A stretch of DNA of 64,000 nt from Conus ventricosus (GCA_018398815.1 CM031601.1:13462074-13526073); one strand, 5' to 3'; counted from the stretch's first letter, positions 21,301 to 33,715 are shown. Notes: a model not told the origin generated them from the sequence alone. Program-made: numbers and translations.

Positions 21301-24300
21301 GCTCAATGTTTTGAGATCAATGGAGGGTTTGAAACACACTTCTTTCAAAGTCCCTAAAGACAAAAATCAAAGTCAGTGGGGACACAGTGAGGGTCCTCAT
21401 CTTGTCATGGAGAAGCCGTGATGTTTTTAAAGCGGGTGACTGAGTTTTTAAAGCGGTGATGTTTTTAACCCAAGAGATAAACGGAAGGGTTAAAAATGGC
21501 TTCTGTAAAGATCCACAAAGAGGAATCGAACTCGGAGAAGACACTCTGAGGATGAAACTGTGAATGGAGAAGTACTGGGTGTTTGAGTTTTTATCAACTA
21601 AGAATGGAGAAGTGCTGGATGTTTTTAACCGAGGACGATATGTGTCTGGATTTTTATCAACTAAGAATGGTGAATAGTGTTGTCTTTAACCAAGAAAAAC
21701 ATGCATCTGAGTTTTTATTGGCAGATCTATCTCGTAGAGTGCTGAAGTTGTGTTGAGGTAACTGCCAAGTGACAAGAGCATTTTAAAGTAAAGCAAGTGA
21801 AAGCTGACATATTTATATGAGTTTCTACATGAAACAAAGTGGATGGCATTTATTGAAACAATCCTGTGTGCAAACTGCATCGCAAGACACTTATTGTGTT
21901 GGAATCTGAATCGGTGAATTGTTTTGTGTCGGTTCACATGCAGTTGCCGCACATTGACCACAGGGAAAGGTCTTCAGTGTTAAGCCGTGTGAAGGTCTTC
22001 AGTGTTAAGCTGTGTGAAGGTCTTCAATAATCAGATCTGTGTCTGTTCATGCGCAGTTTATATCGTGTGCCTACTTTTGTGTGGTGGAATGAAATGATAC
22101 GTTGATGAAAAAGAAGATACACAGTAACCAAAATCTGCATTTGACTGAATTGTTTGAGATCCTATCTTAGTCAGCTAGCTCCACAATGGAATGAAGAATA
22201 GCGGCCCCAAGGTGTGAGTTTATGGTTGGGCATGTGGCCTGTACTGCTACTGCTGTGGTAGTGAACCGATCAGCAGCTCAGCTATCTTCAGCCAGTGTTC
22301 AAGGATCAGTGATAGACAAGTGATGTTCATCAGCTGTTCACCTCATTATACATACCCACATCAGATGATTGAAAATGGTTCAAAAAGCCTAGAAAGGGAG
22401 AAAGTGATTTTATTTTTCATTTAAACAATTTTCATCGACTATGTGTGAAGCAGAATTAAATCTGCCTGTAGCAGGTGTGATTCATCTGCAGGAAGGAAAG
22501 TAAGAAACAACTGGTACATGGGCGAGCAGTTGGCAGGCAGCGTTCATCCACAGGACAGCTTCTGACTGGATTACATCACGATTCAGGTCAGATCACTCTG
22601 GATTACATCACGATTCAGGTCAGATCACAGGTGTCTCCAAGATCATCCTGAACACTGATCATTATTAGTCTGGGCATTCAGGAACAGGAAAGTGTATGCA
22701 GCGTAATCCAACAGAAAACTGTTGGCGATCTGAGCACACACACATGCACTAACAAATGGTGACATCCTTTTAACCCCTTGCCATTGTTATAAATGTTAAA
22801 TTTGTTATCTGACTGAAACAGCAATGGTGTCACAGGATTTCATGAAAAAAGTAACCTGACAAGTTTTTAAAAAGATGTAAAACGTGCTTTCTTTTTAATG
22901 AAAAAGTTTTAATATTGACTATTTTTATCTTTCTTTTAAACTGTTAAAGCAGCATTGTTAGCTTAGCTGTGGACCGTGCTCTGGATGTCACCATGTTCAC
23001 AGTCATTCAATCTCTCCTGCTAGGTTTTCCTTTGACTTGTATGGTGATGTCACCATGTTTGCAGTCATTCAGTCTCTCCTGCTAGGTTTTCCTTTGACTT
23101 GTATGGTGATGTCACCATGTTTGCAGTCATTCAGTCTCTCCTGCTAGGTTTTCCTTTTACTTGTATGGTGTCTTGTGTGGTGTCGGCCATGTTGGCAGAC
23201 ATTGTTCTGTACCTGAACAAAGCTGATTTATTACGCCAGCTTCATCACACGTTCGTTGAAAGCAGCCTTGTGAAGTATGTGGTCCATGTGTTTGAGCCTA
23301 GTGCACTCTTTATCATTACTGCTATCACTCTGTCTCATCAAAAACACTAATTCTGTTTGGAGCAAATGTGTCACCTGGCTTTATGCCCCGTTTTTTTTTT
23401 TTTTTTTTTTAATCATTTCTGATTGGAGAGAATGAGCAGTTTTAAAAAGAAAGATGATACATTATTACAGCTTTTTAAAAAAATTTTTTAATCTAAATCA
23501 GTCAGTATGATTTTAATGGGAAGGTTGCACAAGAGTGGGTTGTGAGTTTAATCTTTGTACTAATATACATTGTCTAGCACTTCACCTACATGTACCCATA
23601 CTCATAATTTTAGAGTTACAGGCATAATGATAGTACAGGGAAATGTTTTTTGCTTTTAACAAAATAATGATTTCCACCTCACCAGAACAAGTAACAAGAA
23701 ATGGGATTTAGTCAGTATCTTAGTGTGTTTTTTTTTTTTTTTTTTTTTTTTTTAATTCAGATCGATCAGCTTCTGAACTTGCACATGAATATAATTGTAA
23801 GAATATAATCAGCTGTGGACAAGATCAAACCCATTTACAGTAGGGTTTTAGAATAGATATCTCTGTGCATAATTTGATCGGAAAAGTGATACATGTATAT
23901 GTGTGACTATTGTGAGCCATCTACCATGAATAGGTTGTGAGTGTACATATATTCATATTTTTGCTGCTAAGATTTTCAGTATACATCCTTTTTTTTATTC
24001 AATTGAAAAAAAAGTAGTATCAGCATAAAATGGAATGTTTTTCATTTTGTATGAATTTAGACTGTGATTTCAAAATAACATAATATTAACAATAATATTG
24101 CATAACAAAAAAAATTTCAGTGGCAGTACAAGCAATAATTATAAATATGTAGTTTGGTCAACACTTTCGGAGGGTTTTTATTTATTGTTTTGCTCCAGCC
24201 CTTCCTTCTTTTTTGATGCGTTTAATTTTGTAATGCAGCATCTAGTAAATGATAACGTATGTTTGTCATTTTTGTTAGGTTGTTTGTGTTTGCTTCTGTC

Positions 24301-24414
24301 TACTTTAGGAATTTCTAGTTTAAAATGAACGATGTCTATACTGATGCTATTGTTAGGATGATGATGCATATATTATATGTGCTGTGCGTACGCACGCATG
24401 CGCGCGCGCACACA

Positions 24415-24461
<47 letters not shown>

Positions 24462-25843
24462 ACATCCATGAATGCTTGTATACTTACAAGCTGTAACTCA
24501 AAAAATGAACAAAAGATGGGTGGAAAATACAGCTGAAGGTAATGAACAGCTTTTTTGTTTGTTTGTTTTTCCCTGTTTGCATGGTGTTGGTGTGAGAGGG
24601 GTAAGGGTGGAGGGCAGATTAGGGTTTTTTGTGATGCATATGTTTTTGTTTATAAAGAAACAAATGAATTAGGTATAATTTTAGATATCAGCGTTCTGTT
24701 TGATATAAATGTATTCAAATCAGTTTTTTGATAGATAATTTCAAATTGGTATTTCCAGTGAAAGAAGAGAGAGAGAGAGAGAGAGAAATTTGTTCAAGAA
24801 GACTTGACACTTTTTTCATCAAAAATTTTTATCCACACTTTATAGTAGTTGATAACACCCATTATAGTATAGAATTGTTATTAAGAAATAAGTAGAAAGA
24901 AATGTTAGATATGAAACTGGGGGGGGGGGGGGGGGGGGGGAGAAACATGAGAAGAGAAAAAGTGTGTGCAGTTCGATGTAAATCTGTGGCCACAAACATT
25001 ACCACCGCTTGTAGTTACACCAACAGCTGTGCATGTTCAGTAGAACTGTTTATAAGCGTGCATTGTTCCATCTTTTCAATGAGCTTTCAGTTGTTGTTTT
25101 TGTAAAAGAAATGGAGAAAAGACGTTTGGGAAGAGAGGTAGATAACATGTGAAAGAGAGAGAAGGGAGATGGCGTGAGCGATGTATACAGAGAATGAATG
25201 TCAACACCTTTGTTTTAAGTCACACAGTTTATCACATTCAGTTATGTAGATGTGTAGTGATGATTCCATGGATCTGCTAATGCTAACACATTCAGTTATG
25301 TAGATGTGTAGTGATGATTCCATGGATCTGCTAATGTTAATTAGCAGTTTACCATCATTTTTTTTTTAACTTTTAAAACTGTTATGCTAAGTGTTTTGCT
25401 GGTACAAACAGAAATCAGATTCACTTTGTTATGAATATTGATATTCTGCACTCTTTTTTTTTTCTTTCTTTCTTGTAAAAGACTTTTATCTTTATTTCCT
25501 TGTAAAAGACTTTTTTCTTCATATGTTAATTCAACATTTGGCTATGTAAATATTACTTAGTATTAGATTTAGGGTTTGTTACTGTAATTTATTTGATTTA
25601 TATGTGATGTTTTTGTTTGTTTTTAATTCAGGAACTGTTGTGAATTTTGTTGACGTAAATTATACAGTGTAAGGGTTGTCTACAGTCAGAGCGTGGACTC
25701 GACGTAAATTACGCAGTGTAAGGGTTGTCTACAGTCAGAGCGTGGACTCGGCCATAGCACATGATATTGTGTGATGTCTCTGTCTCTGCATGTCTAGATT
25801 TTAGGCATGTGTTTTTTTGTCATGTTATCCCAGTCAAAATAAA
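21301..25843 (+). other. probable cyclase 3' UTR and downstream sequence
   Basis: No coding exon follows the stop at 21300. The region is A/T-rich with small duplications: 21960-22030 (GGTCTTCA type), 22565-22625, 25229-25340 and 25655-25745. It also has several T-runs, a (CA)n tract (24410-24461) and a G-run (24919-24940). AATAAA polyadenylation hexamers lie at 25838, 25902 and 26122, among others. A UTR of 4.5 kb or more is possible but not shown. Small ORFs are not supported. Confidence 0.4.
22985..23165. repeat. about 60-bp tandem repeat, three copies
   Basis: The unit contains GATGTCACCATGTTTGCAGT, TCTCTCCTGCTAGG and TTTTCCTTTGACTTGTATGG. An 83-codon ORF at 23099-23350 begins inside it and is not supported as a gene. 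Confidence 0.9.
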
Positions 25844-26189
25844 GGTTTTGTTGGGGAAAAGTTGTGATTGGATAAATATACCCCAGACAGAATGCCCAAG
25901 AAATAAACATTGAAGATAAATTGGTCAACAGTTAGTTTTGCACAATTTGATTTTTGCACTACAGATTGTAGCACTGGACTTGTTCACTTTACTGTTCACC
26001 TGCAGGTTAGTGAGATTTCTTTTCTTTTTTTTAAATTTTTTTTATTTATCCAGTTTGAACCTTTTTTTGTGTGTTCATAATGTCATATTGTGGAGCAAAT
26101 CATGCCATCATCACATACAAAAATAAAAACATTGCTTTTCCATTTCGTTGAATTTTCATCACCAAAAAAGTTTCCAGTGTAAAGAGCTT

Positions 26190-26665
26190 CCTTGGTTTCT
26201 CAAATTTCTGTGTTAGTAATTTACCTTTTTTTTTATTTCTGTGTTAGTAATTTACCTTTTTTTTTTATTTCTGTGTTAGTAATTTATCTTTTTTTTATTT
26301 CTGTGTTAGTAATTTACCTGTTTTTTATTTCTGTGTTAGTAATTTACCTTTTTTTTTATTTCTGTGTTAGTAATTTATCTTTTTTTTATTTCTGTGTTTG
26401 TAATTTATCTTTTTTTCTTTATTTCTGTGTTAGTAATTTACCCTTTTTTATTTCTGTGTTAGTAATTTACCTTTTTTTAAATTTCTGTGTTAGTAATTTA
26501 CCTTTTTTATTTCTGTGTTAGTAATTTATCTTTTTTTTAATTTCTGTGTTAGTAATTTACCTTTTTTTTAATTTCTGTGTTAGTAATTTACCTTTTTTTA
26601 TTTCTGTGTTAGTAATTTACCTTTTTTTTTAAATTTCTGTTAGTAATTTATCTTTTTTTCTGTCA
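26190..26665. repeat. 28-31-bp T-rich minisatellite, about 16 copies
   Basis: The unit is TTTCTGTGTTAGTAATTTA followed by C/TC and a T-run of variable length. The array reads as a repetitive hydrophobic ORF, which is an artefact. Confidence 0.95.
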
Positions 26666-26973
26666 CTCTCTGGCTGCCTTTTTCCCTTATGATCAACCTT
26701 TTTTTTTCATCTTTCTTGTTTCCTCTAGTGCTACTGCCTTTGTGGGACATTCTCCTGTTTTATTTTTTCTCTCTCGAAACTTTTATGTTTTACTGGTCAC
26801 AATTTCTGACAGCTTTTGTTTGTTTTGTTTTTTTTATTGTAATCTGGTGATTAAGTATTGAAAACTGTACATACTGTCCAGAGCGGATACTGGTTGTCCA
26901 TTCTCCAGTGTTTATAGTTGCCCACATGGGCATGGCACAGTTAGCACAGCTGAAGTTTATCTACCATGAGGAT

Positions 26974-27029
26974 ACAGCCCTGATGTGGCCCCTTGCGGTC
27001 GGCTGGGCTATAAGCAACATTATCTTATC
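26974..27029 (+). mobile_element. 56-bp micro-retroposon (LINE 3' tail) with 17-bp TSD
   Basis: A 56-bp insert runs from ACAGCCCTGATGTGG to CAACATTATCTTATC. It is flanked by perfect direct repeats TTATCTACCATGAGGAT at 26957-26973 and 27030-27046. The insert matches the end of the LINE fragment finishing at 28343 and the minus-strand insert at 37640-37694. The TTATC-repeat tail is typical of LINEs that end in short tandem repeats rather than poly-A. Confidence 0.9.
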
Positions 27030-27046
27030 TTATCTACCATGAGGAT

Positions 27047-27748
27047 GTCGGTGGTTTAGGTACCTTGTCATAGTGATGCTTTTGTTGTTTTTCTGGTTTT
27101 TCAAGATGTCAAACTGAGTAAGTGGCTTTTGGCCACATGAGTCTTACAACTCAGTCAGGGGGTTGACCGTTTGCTATGTTTGACAGTCAAGGGTTGACTG
27201 CTTGCTATGTTTGACAGTCAAGGGGTTGACGGTTCGCTATGTTTGACTTATGGGCTGGGTCTGGTTTTGTTAGCTCACATACATTGTCCAGTTTACTTTT
27301 TGCATCAGTTTAACTGCTATTAATATGGTGTTTAGTTTACAGTTAGAAAAATATACATGAAAGCTCTGGGTCTTGTCTGGACAGTAATTTGCATATATCA
27401 CTGACCTTGAAGATAAAAATGCTGCCTGTTTTTAGAGCTGGTGCAGGCTGTCAGCATTGTTGTTTCCCTTTAGCTGTGTGGGCTGTTCACATGAATTAGT
27501 GGGCTGGCCAGTTATGTGTGTTAAACAAGTTAAGCAGTTGGCGGGAGGGGGGGGGGGGTGGGGGGGGGGGGAGAGAGAATGTGGCACATCATCAGTCCAT
27601 ATACAGGCACTTCTCTATGTGTGTGTGTGTGTGTGCCACTTTCTAGACTCTTATAGTATATTGAACCGTTTTAATAAATTAGGGAATATGATCACATCAA
27701 ATTTACTCCCCATGTATGTCTACACTAGTCCCAGTCATGCACATCCAC

Positions 27749-27798
<50 letters not shown>
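27047..27798. other. noncoding stretch with short repeats
   Basis: Three copies of a roughly 32-bp unit containing GGTTGAC and GCTATGTTTGACA lie at about 27160-27248. A G-rich run (27541-27573) and pure (CT)n (27754-27798) follow, the latter directly abutting the next LINE fragment. Confidence 0.6.
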
Positions 27799-27799
<1 letters not shown>

Positions 27800-28343
27800 A
27801 CGTCTGGCAAGAAGAATGGAATTTGAAATGAATAACAAACTACTTAAAATCCATCCAAACCTGAAAGAGTTTTTACATGGATGTTCCAAGGCAGCTGTAA
27901 ATAAGAAACAGTTTTGTGCTGTTTGCATACATTTAACTCCTTTTACACCCATTCTTATCTTTTAAAAGTTGAAGAAGCTCCATGGTGCATTCCATGTCAT
28001 GTGCCACTCACAGTGAAACATATTCTTTTAGAGTGTTGGGACTTGCATGATGTGAGACATAAACATTTTACAGCAGACTCCCTGAAAACCTTGTTCAGAG
28101 ATGTCCCACCTGATGTGATCTTTTGATTTCTGAGGGAGATTAACATTTTCAGTATAATCTAAGATTTTACTGAGGAAAGATTTTTTAACAAAATTTCTGG
28201 TGTGTTTTCAGAGGGTTTTAAATTGTCGCGCAGATGAGGGTTTGGTTTTGGTTTTTGATAATGAGTTGTGAATTGACTTCAACATGGTAACAGCCCTGAT
28301 GTGGCTCTTTACAGTCAGCTGGGCTATAAACAACATTACCTTA
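27799..28343 (+). mobile_element. 3' fragment of an I/Nimb-like LINE
   Basis: About 27799-27960 gives, in broken frames, DVWQEEWN then NKLLKIHPNLKEF, the segment that follows RNase H in I-clade LINEs. At 27950-28126 is YTHSYLLKVEEAPWCIPC then PLTVKHILLEC, the C-terminal C-x2-C-H-C motif. DSLKTLFRDVPPDVIF and a stop come next. The 3' UTR ends with CAGCCCTGATGTGGC and GCTGGGCTATAAACAACATT, the same tail as the two micro-insertions at 26974 and 37640. It is 5'-truncated at the CT repeat. The clade is inferred from architecture. Confidence 0.75.
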
Positions 28344-28374
28344 CTTTTCCTTGCCTACCTCTCTCTCTCTCTCT

Positions 28375-29438
28375 CTCTGGTACAGTCAATTATAGACTAT
28401 GCTTCTACTTTATGGGATTCAGCCAGCGCAAACATTCTGAAACCTTTAGCAAGATTGCATAGGCGCGCAATAAAATTAGTTCTCTTAAATCTAGTTCATT
28501 AACTCTAAACGATTATGAATCCTTGGATATCCTTCCCCTAAAGCAAAAACTCGAATATAATAAGGCTATATTTATGCATAAAGTGGTAAATGGAAATGCA
28601 CCTCCCTCCATTGTAAACAGTTTCCGGACGAATGACAACAGGCACGTCCACAAGTTAATAATGCCTCTGCCCAGACTTGACCTTTACAAATCAAGCCTCG
28701 TATACAGTGGTGGTACGTATTGGAACAATTTGCCTCCATTTCTGAAAGAAATCTCAAGTCTTAATATTTTCAAAGAGCGCTTAAAAGGATATCTGTTCAG
28801 TAAGTTAAAAGATATATATTAAAAAAAACTGTACTAGTTGATTCCTAAATCAATTAAAAGACTCAGTGAATAGAAATAAAATACTGTACGATTACAAGCC
28901 TGTGTTAGACGGAAATCTTGCACGTGTCATTTGAACCACAGCAATAATGGGTTAAGCTAATTGACATGTTTTACATTGATGATATCGCTCAATTGCATTT
29001 TGTGATTTGATGTATAGAGTGTATCCAAGTCTATTTGACTCTTGTTTCCCCGTTTGTATTTGTACTTTACATGTATATTCTTCCCCCCCCCACCCCCCAC
29101 CCCTCCCCTATCCCGCCCACACCCCATATCCCCGCTTTCGCTCTCTTTCTCTCTCTCTCTCTCTCTTTCTCTCTCTTTCTTTCTTTCTTTCTCTCGCATA
29201 TGGATGCTTGCACGATCTTGTCGTTTGCTTTTGTAGTATTAGTCTGTTACTTCATACAGTTTGCAAGTTGACTGGTGTATTTACTTTTTCCTCTTTGTTG
29301 CCATGTTGACTTGTGTGTTGTCCATGTGGGTTCTTTTTTTTTTTTCCCCAGGGCTGGGTGGAAAAAAGCATATGTAATTTGCTTATCTCATTACCCTGGT
29401 GAAATAAAATTTCGTTCGTTCGTTCGTTCGTTCGTTCG

Positions 29439-29445
<7 letters not shown>
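28375..29445 (+). mobile_element. 3' fragment of a LINE with (TTCG)n tail
   Basis: It starts after a CT repeat with SIIDYASTLWDSASANIL and ARLHRRAIKLVLL, the region C-terminal to RT. After a frame break comes a clean stretch at 28523-28822: LDILPLKQKLEYNKAIF, SLVYSGGTYWNNLPPF and FKERLKGYLFSK, the usual C-terminus of CR1/Jockey-type LINEs. The 3' UTR (28823-29410) has C-rich and CT repeats and ends with CCCTGGTGAAATAAAATT and about eight TTCG repeats. Such short-repeat tails mark LINE 3' ends, so this copy is 5'-truncated with an intact 3' end. Confidence 0.85.

Positions 29446-29493
<48 letters not shown>
29446..29493. repeat. (CT)n microsatellite
   Basis: CT repeats directly follow the TTCG tail of the LINE. 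Confidence 0.95.
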
Positions 29494-29498
<5 letters not shown>

Positions 29499-30234
29499 TA
29501 ATGACAGTGAATCCTTTCAGTGAAGACTTTGTCTTGTTTCCATGCAAAGTGTTACCCTAGGTCCACACAAAGTCCCTGAGCTCCAAAGATTCACAGAACG
29601 CTTTTCAGCAAATGGGTCTTGCTTGCAAGGCAAACCCACCATAGTACATAAGACCCAGAATGGGCTCCTGAAATACAGTGTTGTCTAACACTAACAGTCT
29701 CCTTCCCTTCACAGACTTATCTTTTGTGGCGTGTGAGGAAAACATACACCCCAAGAGGACTGTTTTTCACATGTGCCACCAAAGATAAATCCTTCCATTC
29801 ACAGACTTATCTTTTGTGCTTTTCACATGTGCCACCAAAGATAAATCCTTTCATTCACAGACTTACCTTTTGTGCTTTTTTTCACATGTGCCACCAAAGA
29901 TAAATCCTTCCATCCACAGACTTATCTTTTGTGCCACTGAGAAGAGCATTCACCTTTGGGTGTACTGTATTTTGGGAGCCCACTTTCTTTTTTATGCCAG
30001 TTTTCATTGTTCAGCTCTTCAGTCTTTAACTCTGAAGTCCATGGTGGCTCAGTATGTTCATTTACCAGAGCTATGTGTCAGAATTGCACCTATCGTTCAT
30101 TCATCTCACGAGCATGGTTGATGACTCTTCCACTAGGGGTATTGCAAAAAACCATCTTGGACCAGCCATAATCTGGCTCTGTGTTCTAATGTGTCATTCA
30201 ACGTAATTTCTCATGAGGGCGGTCAAAGGACATG
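29494..30234. other. noncoding stretch with irregular repeats
   Basis: At about 29705-29940 four irregular copies of a 55-65-bp unit carry CACAGACTTATCTTTTGTG and CACATGTGCCACCAAAGATA. No gene recognised. Confidence 0.6.
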
Positions 30235-30750
30235 CAGCCTGGGGGTGACCTGACAGTCAACAGAGGCAGTCAGCAAGGTGGTTGATGGCAGCTGTTTCAC
30301 ATGACCTGACAGTCAACAGAGGCAGTCAGCAAGGTGGTTGATGGCAGCTGTTTCACATGACCTGACAGTCAACAGAGGCAGTCAGCAAGGTGGTTGCGTG
30401 GCAGCTGCTTCACATGACCTGACAGTCAACAGAGGCAGTCAGCAAGGTGGTTGCGTGGCAGCTGCTTCACATGACCTGACAGTCAACAGAGGCAGTCAGC
30501 AAGGTGGTTGCGTGGCAGCTGCTTCACATGACCTGACAGTCAACAGAGGCAGTCAGCAAGGTGGTTGATGGCAGCTGCTTCACATGACCTGACAGTCAAC
30601 AGAGGCAGTCAGCAAGGTGGTTGATGGCAGCTGCTTCACATGACCTGACAGTCAACAGAGGCAGTCAGCAAGGTGGTTGATGGCAGCTGCTTCACATGAC
30701 CTGACAGTCAACAGAGGCAGTCAGCAAGGTGGTTGATGGCAGCTGCTTCA
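30235..30750. repeat. 56-57-bp minisatellite, about nine copies
   Basis: The unit contains GACCTGACAGTCAACAGAGG and CAGTCAGCAAGGTGGTTG. Three central copies read GTTGCGTGG and the outer ones GTTGATGG, so variants are clustered. The 76-codon ORF across it is an artefact. The SINE to the right inserted just beyond the last copy. Confidence 0.95.
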
Positions 30751-30777
30751 TGCAGAAAGGCAGTGTCCACAGATCTT

Positions 30778-31625
30778 TTTTTTTTTTTTTTTTCTGTCCC
30801 AGCCTCTGCGCCTCCTCAGAGGCAGTGCACCCACGCCGCTCATTCCGACACCCCGTCCACAGCCACAGCCCGGTCGGCCCCGCCGCAGCCCCGGCACCGG
30901 CAATCCACAGGGAGCAGTCAATGTCAAGTCGTCAAGAGGCAACCCACCGGAGGAGACACTGCACTGCTGCCGAGTCACTTCGGTGGTGTTCAGTGGCACC
31001 TGTTCTGATCTAACATACGCAGGACACCACCTACTAAGCCCCCTACTGACGACAATATTTGCTTAGTCGCGGAGCCGGCGTGAGTGAGCTCTCCCTCCGG
31101 AGGGCGCCACCACGTCCGTCCAACGACAGCCCCCATGGACTCGCCGAAACCGGTGACCCCGACGGAACCAAACCAAGGCCACAGACGCTGAGAGGACATC
31201 GAAATTGAGGTCACCATGAGAGCAGGGCATGAAGGGCCACAGAATTTGAGACTTTTTTTATGCTGATCGATGAGAATGAGGATGATTAAGATGATGCTAC
31301 GGATTTCCATTTCGGTCTGAGACTACATGACAGGGCTGTACTCTACGCTTCCTTTCATAATATATCCCGGCGTCAACCAGGCCCGAGAGATACAGACACC
31401 TGCAGTGTTGGTCAGGAAATTTGAGCAACACTCTCAGAGACGCATCCATTAAGTGGATGAAACTCGACTGTGTGGTCCCAGTCTTCCCAACTGAGTCCGC
31501 AGCAAACTCAACTCTGGGTAGGAGCCGGTCGGGGCAGAAAAACCCACATGACTCTGATGGGATTCGAACCCACGACCTCCCAGCCGGGAGTCCGCGACGC
31601 TAACCACTTCGCCACGGCGGCTGGT
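30778..31625 (-). mobile_element. 848-bp tRNA-headed SINE, intact, with 15-bp TSD
   Basis: Perfect direct repeats GTGTCCACAGATCTT at 30763-30777 and 31626-31640 flank the element. The minus strand begins (at 31625) with a tRNA-like head: A-box-like TGGCGAAGTGGTTAGCG (31598-31614) and B-box GGGTTCGAATCCC (31559-31571), spaced as in a pol III promoter. A long body follows, with a GC-rich block at about 31050-31190, and it ends in an A-run (T-run 30778-30795 on plus). It is unusually long for a SINE, so a composite or a non-autonomous LINE-dependent element is possible. An older copy lies at 17732-18460. The ORFs inside have no family resemblance. Confidence 0.85.
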
Positions 31626-31640
31626 GTGTCCACAGATCTT

Positions 31641-32205
31641 AAGGAACTAAAAAGGAAATGAAATGTTGATATGATCAGTTATTCACAGTCCTGAAAAACG
31701 TTTTCGAGGCCAAGCATTTGTCACCTTGTGCTGAGGGACAATATGTAAAGTGGCTGAACAGTAAAAGTCAGTGTAAACAGGTGTGGGGGAGGAGGGGGGG
31801 ATGAAGGACCACTGATTCTATCACTTTTACCAGATTTTTTATTGTGGAGGTCTTTCCTGGTATGTTAGCTGTACAACATTTGCATCACCTTTAGACTTCC
31901 ATGAAGGGCCTTTCTCCCCCGTGAGCTTGTTATGAACAGGATCCACTGCGTAACTTCCTCTTCTGCAGTTGATAATTGTTGATGAGTGTGCATCCTGATT
32001 TATTCCTGAACCAGAACCATAGCTGACACACTCTATCTTCCAACAAGTTGAATCAGGTTTTCTGATGGAGGGGGGGGGGGGGGGGAGGGGTGTTCTCCTT
32101 AGCTCAAGTTCAAGAAGTCGTACCCTGTGAGCACAGGGGGATAGTTTGTTCACTGGGGCGTCTTTCCCAGGCTGAGCGCTTATAGCACAGCTCCTGATCG
32201 CATGA
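31641..32205. other. unannotated noncoding stretch
   Basis: A G-run lies at about 32070-32095 and another G-rich block at 31785-31800. A minus-strand ORF (31839-32153) has no recognisable family. No element recognised. Confidence 0.5.
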
Positions 32206-32445
32206 TGCTCCTGTCAGAGGACATATGGGGTATTTCAGTGGAGATTACAGTGCCACCTGTCAGAGGACATATGGGGTATTTCAGTGGAGATTACAGTGCC
32301 ACCTGTCAGAGGACATATGGGGTATTTCAATGGAGATTAAAGTGCCACCTCTCGGAGGACATATGGGGTATTTCAGTGGAGATTAAAGTGCCACCTGTCA
32401 GAGGACATATGGGGTATTTCAGTGGAGATAACAGTGCTACCTGTT
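32206..32445. repeat. 47-bp minisatellite, five copies
   Basis: The unit contains CAGAGGACATATGGGGTATT and TCAGTGGAGATTA. Copies are nearly identical. Confidence 0.9.
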
Positions 32446-32884
32446 GTCCTACCCCATTCTGCTAGGAACTTCACCATTTGGTTTGGAACTGCTTATTCAA
32501 CCAGGCAAGCCCGATTTATATTACAGCTAACCCTCATACCCCAGCTCCAGGTACTATATTACAAATCTTGAGGCCAGGTTTCCTGGATGTCTGTGTTGAT
32601 CATCATCAGAACTCTGACACGTCCCTGTAGGGAGACCAGGGTCTATTTCAGCGAACATCATATTCCCACCTTCTGACAATTCTCTGCTGCTAATTTCCTA
32701 TGATCTGCCACTCCCTCTTACTCGGCCTTTTATGCCTCTATCCTTTTTTTTCTTCTTTTAACTGTTATCCACTTTGTTCCATTTCAACCTTTGTGACCCA
32801 TTCGGCAGTCTTTAATCTGGAAGGTCTTCACATATATTTGTTGCTTGCATGACAGTTTATAACATGTCAGATGAGTGTGTGTGT

Positions 32885-32926
<42 letters not shown>

Positions 32927-32985
32927 TGTGACTGTGAGTGAGATTTGCTGTGATCAGGCAATGAGGGAAGGAAAACAAAAACAGT
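32446..32985. other. noncoding stretch with (TG)n
   Basis: TG repeats lie at about 32874-32928. No gene recognised. Confidence 0.55.
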
Positions 32986-33505
32986 TGTTAGTATGGACAC
33001 TCGCTATCCATTCTGCAGTGTCAAATTTTAGTATGGACACTCGCTATCCATTCTGCAGTGTCAAATTTTAGTATGGACACTCGCTATCCATTCTGCAGTG
33101 TCAAATTTTAGAATGGACACTCGCTATCCATTCTGCAGTGTCAAATTGATGGACACTCGCTATCCATACTGCATGTCAAATTTAGAATGGACACTCGCTA
33201 TCCATTCTGCAGTGTCAAATTTTAGAATGGACACTCGCTATCCATTCTGCAGTGTCAAATTTTAGAATGGACACTCGCTATCCATTTCTGCAGTGTCAAA
33301 TTTTAGAATGGACACTCGCTATCCATTCTGCAGTGTCAAATTTTAGAATGGACACTCGCTATCCATACTGCAGTGTCAAATTTTAGTATGGACACTCGCT
33401 ATCCATACTGCAGTGTCAAATTTTAGAATGGACACTCGCTATCCATACTGCAGTGTCAAATTTTAGAATGGACACTCGCTATCCATTCTGCAGTGTCAAA
33501 TTTAC
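32986..33505. repeat. 41-bp minisatellite, about 13 copies
   Basis: The unit contains TGGACACTCGCTATCCAT and CTGCAGTGTCAAATTTTAG. Each copy contains two nested dyads: ATGGA/TCCAT and GACACT/AGTGTC. Copies vary at TATGG/AATGG and TCCATT/TCCATA. Confidence 0.95.
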
Positions 33506-33715
33506 TCATGTGATTTTTGTTTGCATTTGTATTTCTGGGGAAGGGGTGTGCACTGTATGTTTATTATTAAGTTTTTCCATTTTTGTTTAAATCTAGGGAT
33601 AAAAAAACTGAACAGAATGACTGGCATCCTGATGAAGACCTGGTTGTATCGCTCGTAGGGATGTCACTGTGATGTGATGGTGTGTTTGGTTTAGGACAGT
33701 CACAGTGTAGACTTC

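Noticed and set aside
26192..26521. 109-codon hydrophobic repeat protein
   Set aside because: It is the translation of the T-rich minisatellite at 26190-26665.
30729..31013. ORFs on both strands in the GC-rich part near 30.8-31.0 kb
   Set aside because: They lie within the SINE body and its A-tail, and the older copy at 17732-18460 does not conserve the frames.
31530..31625. A tRNA gene on the minus strand
   Set aside because: A and B boxes are good, but the sequence is the head of an 848-bp TSD-flanked SINE, and I could not pair a complete acceptor stem.
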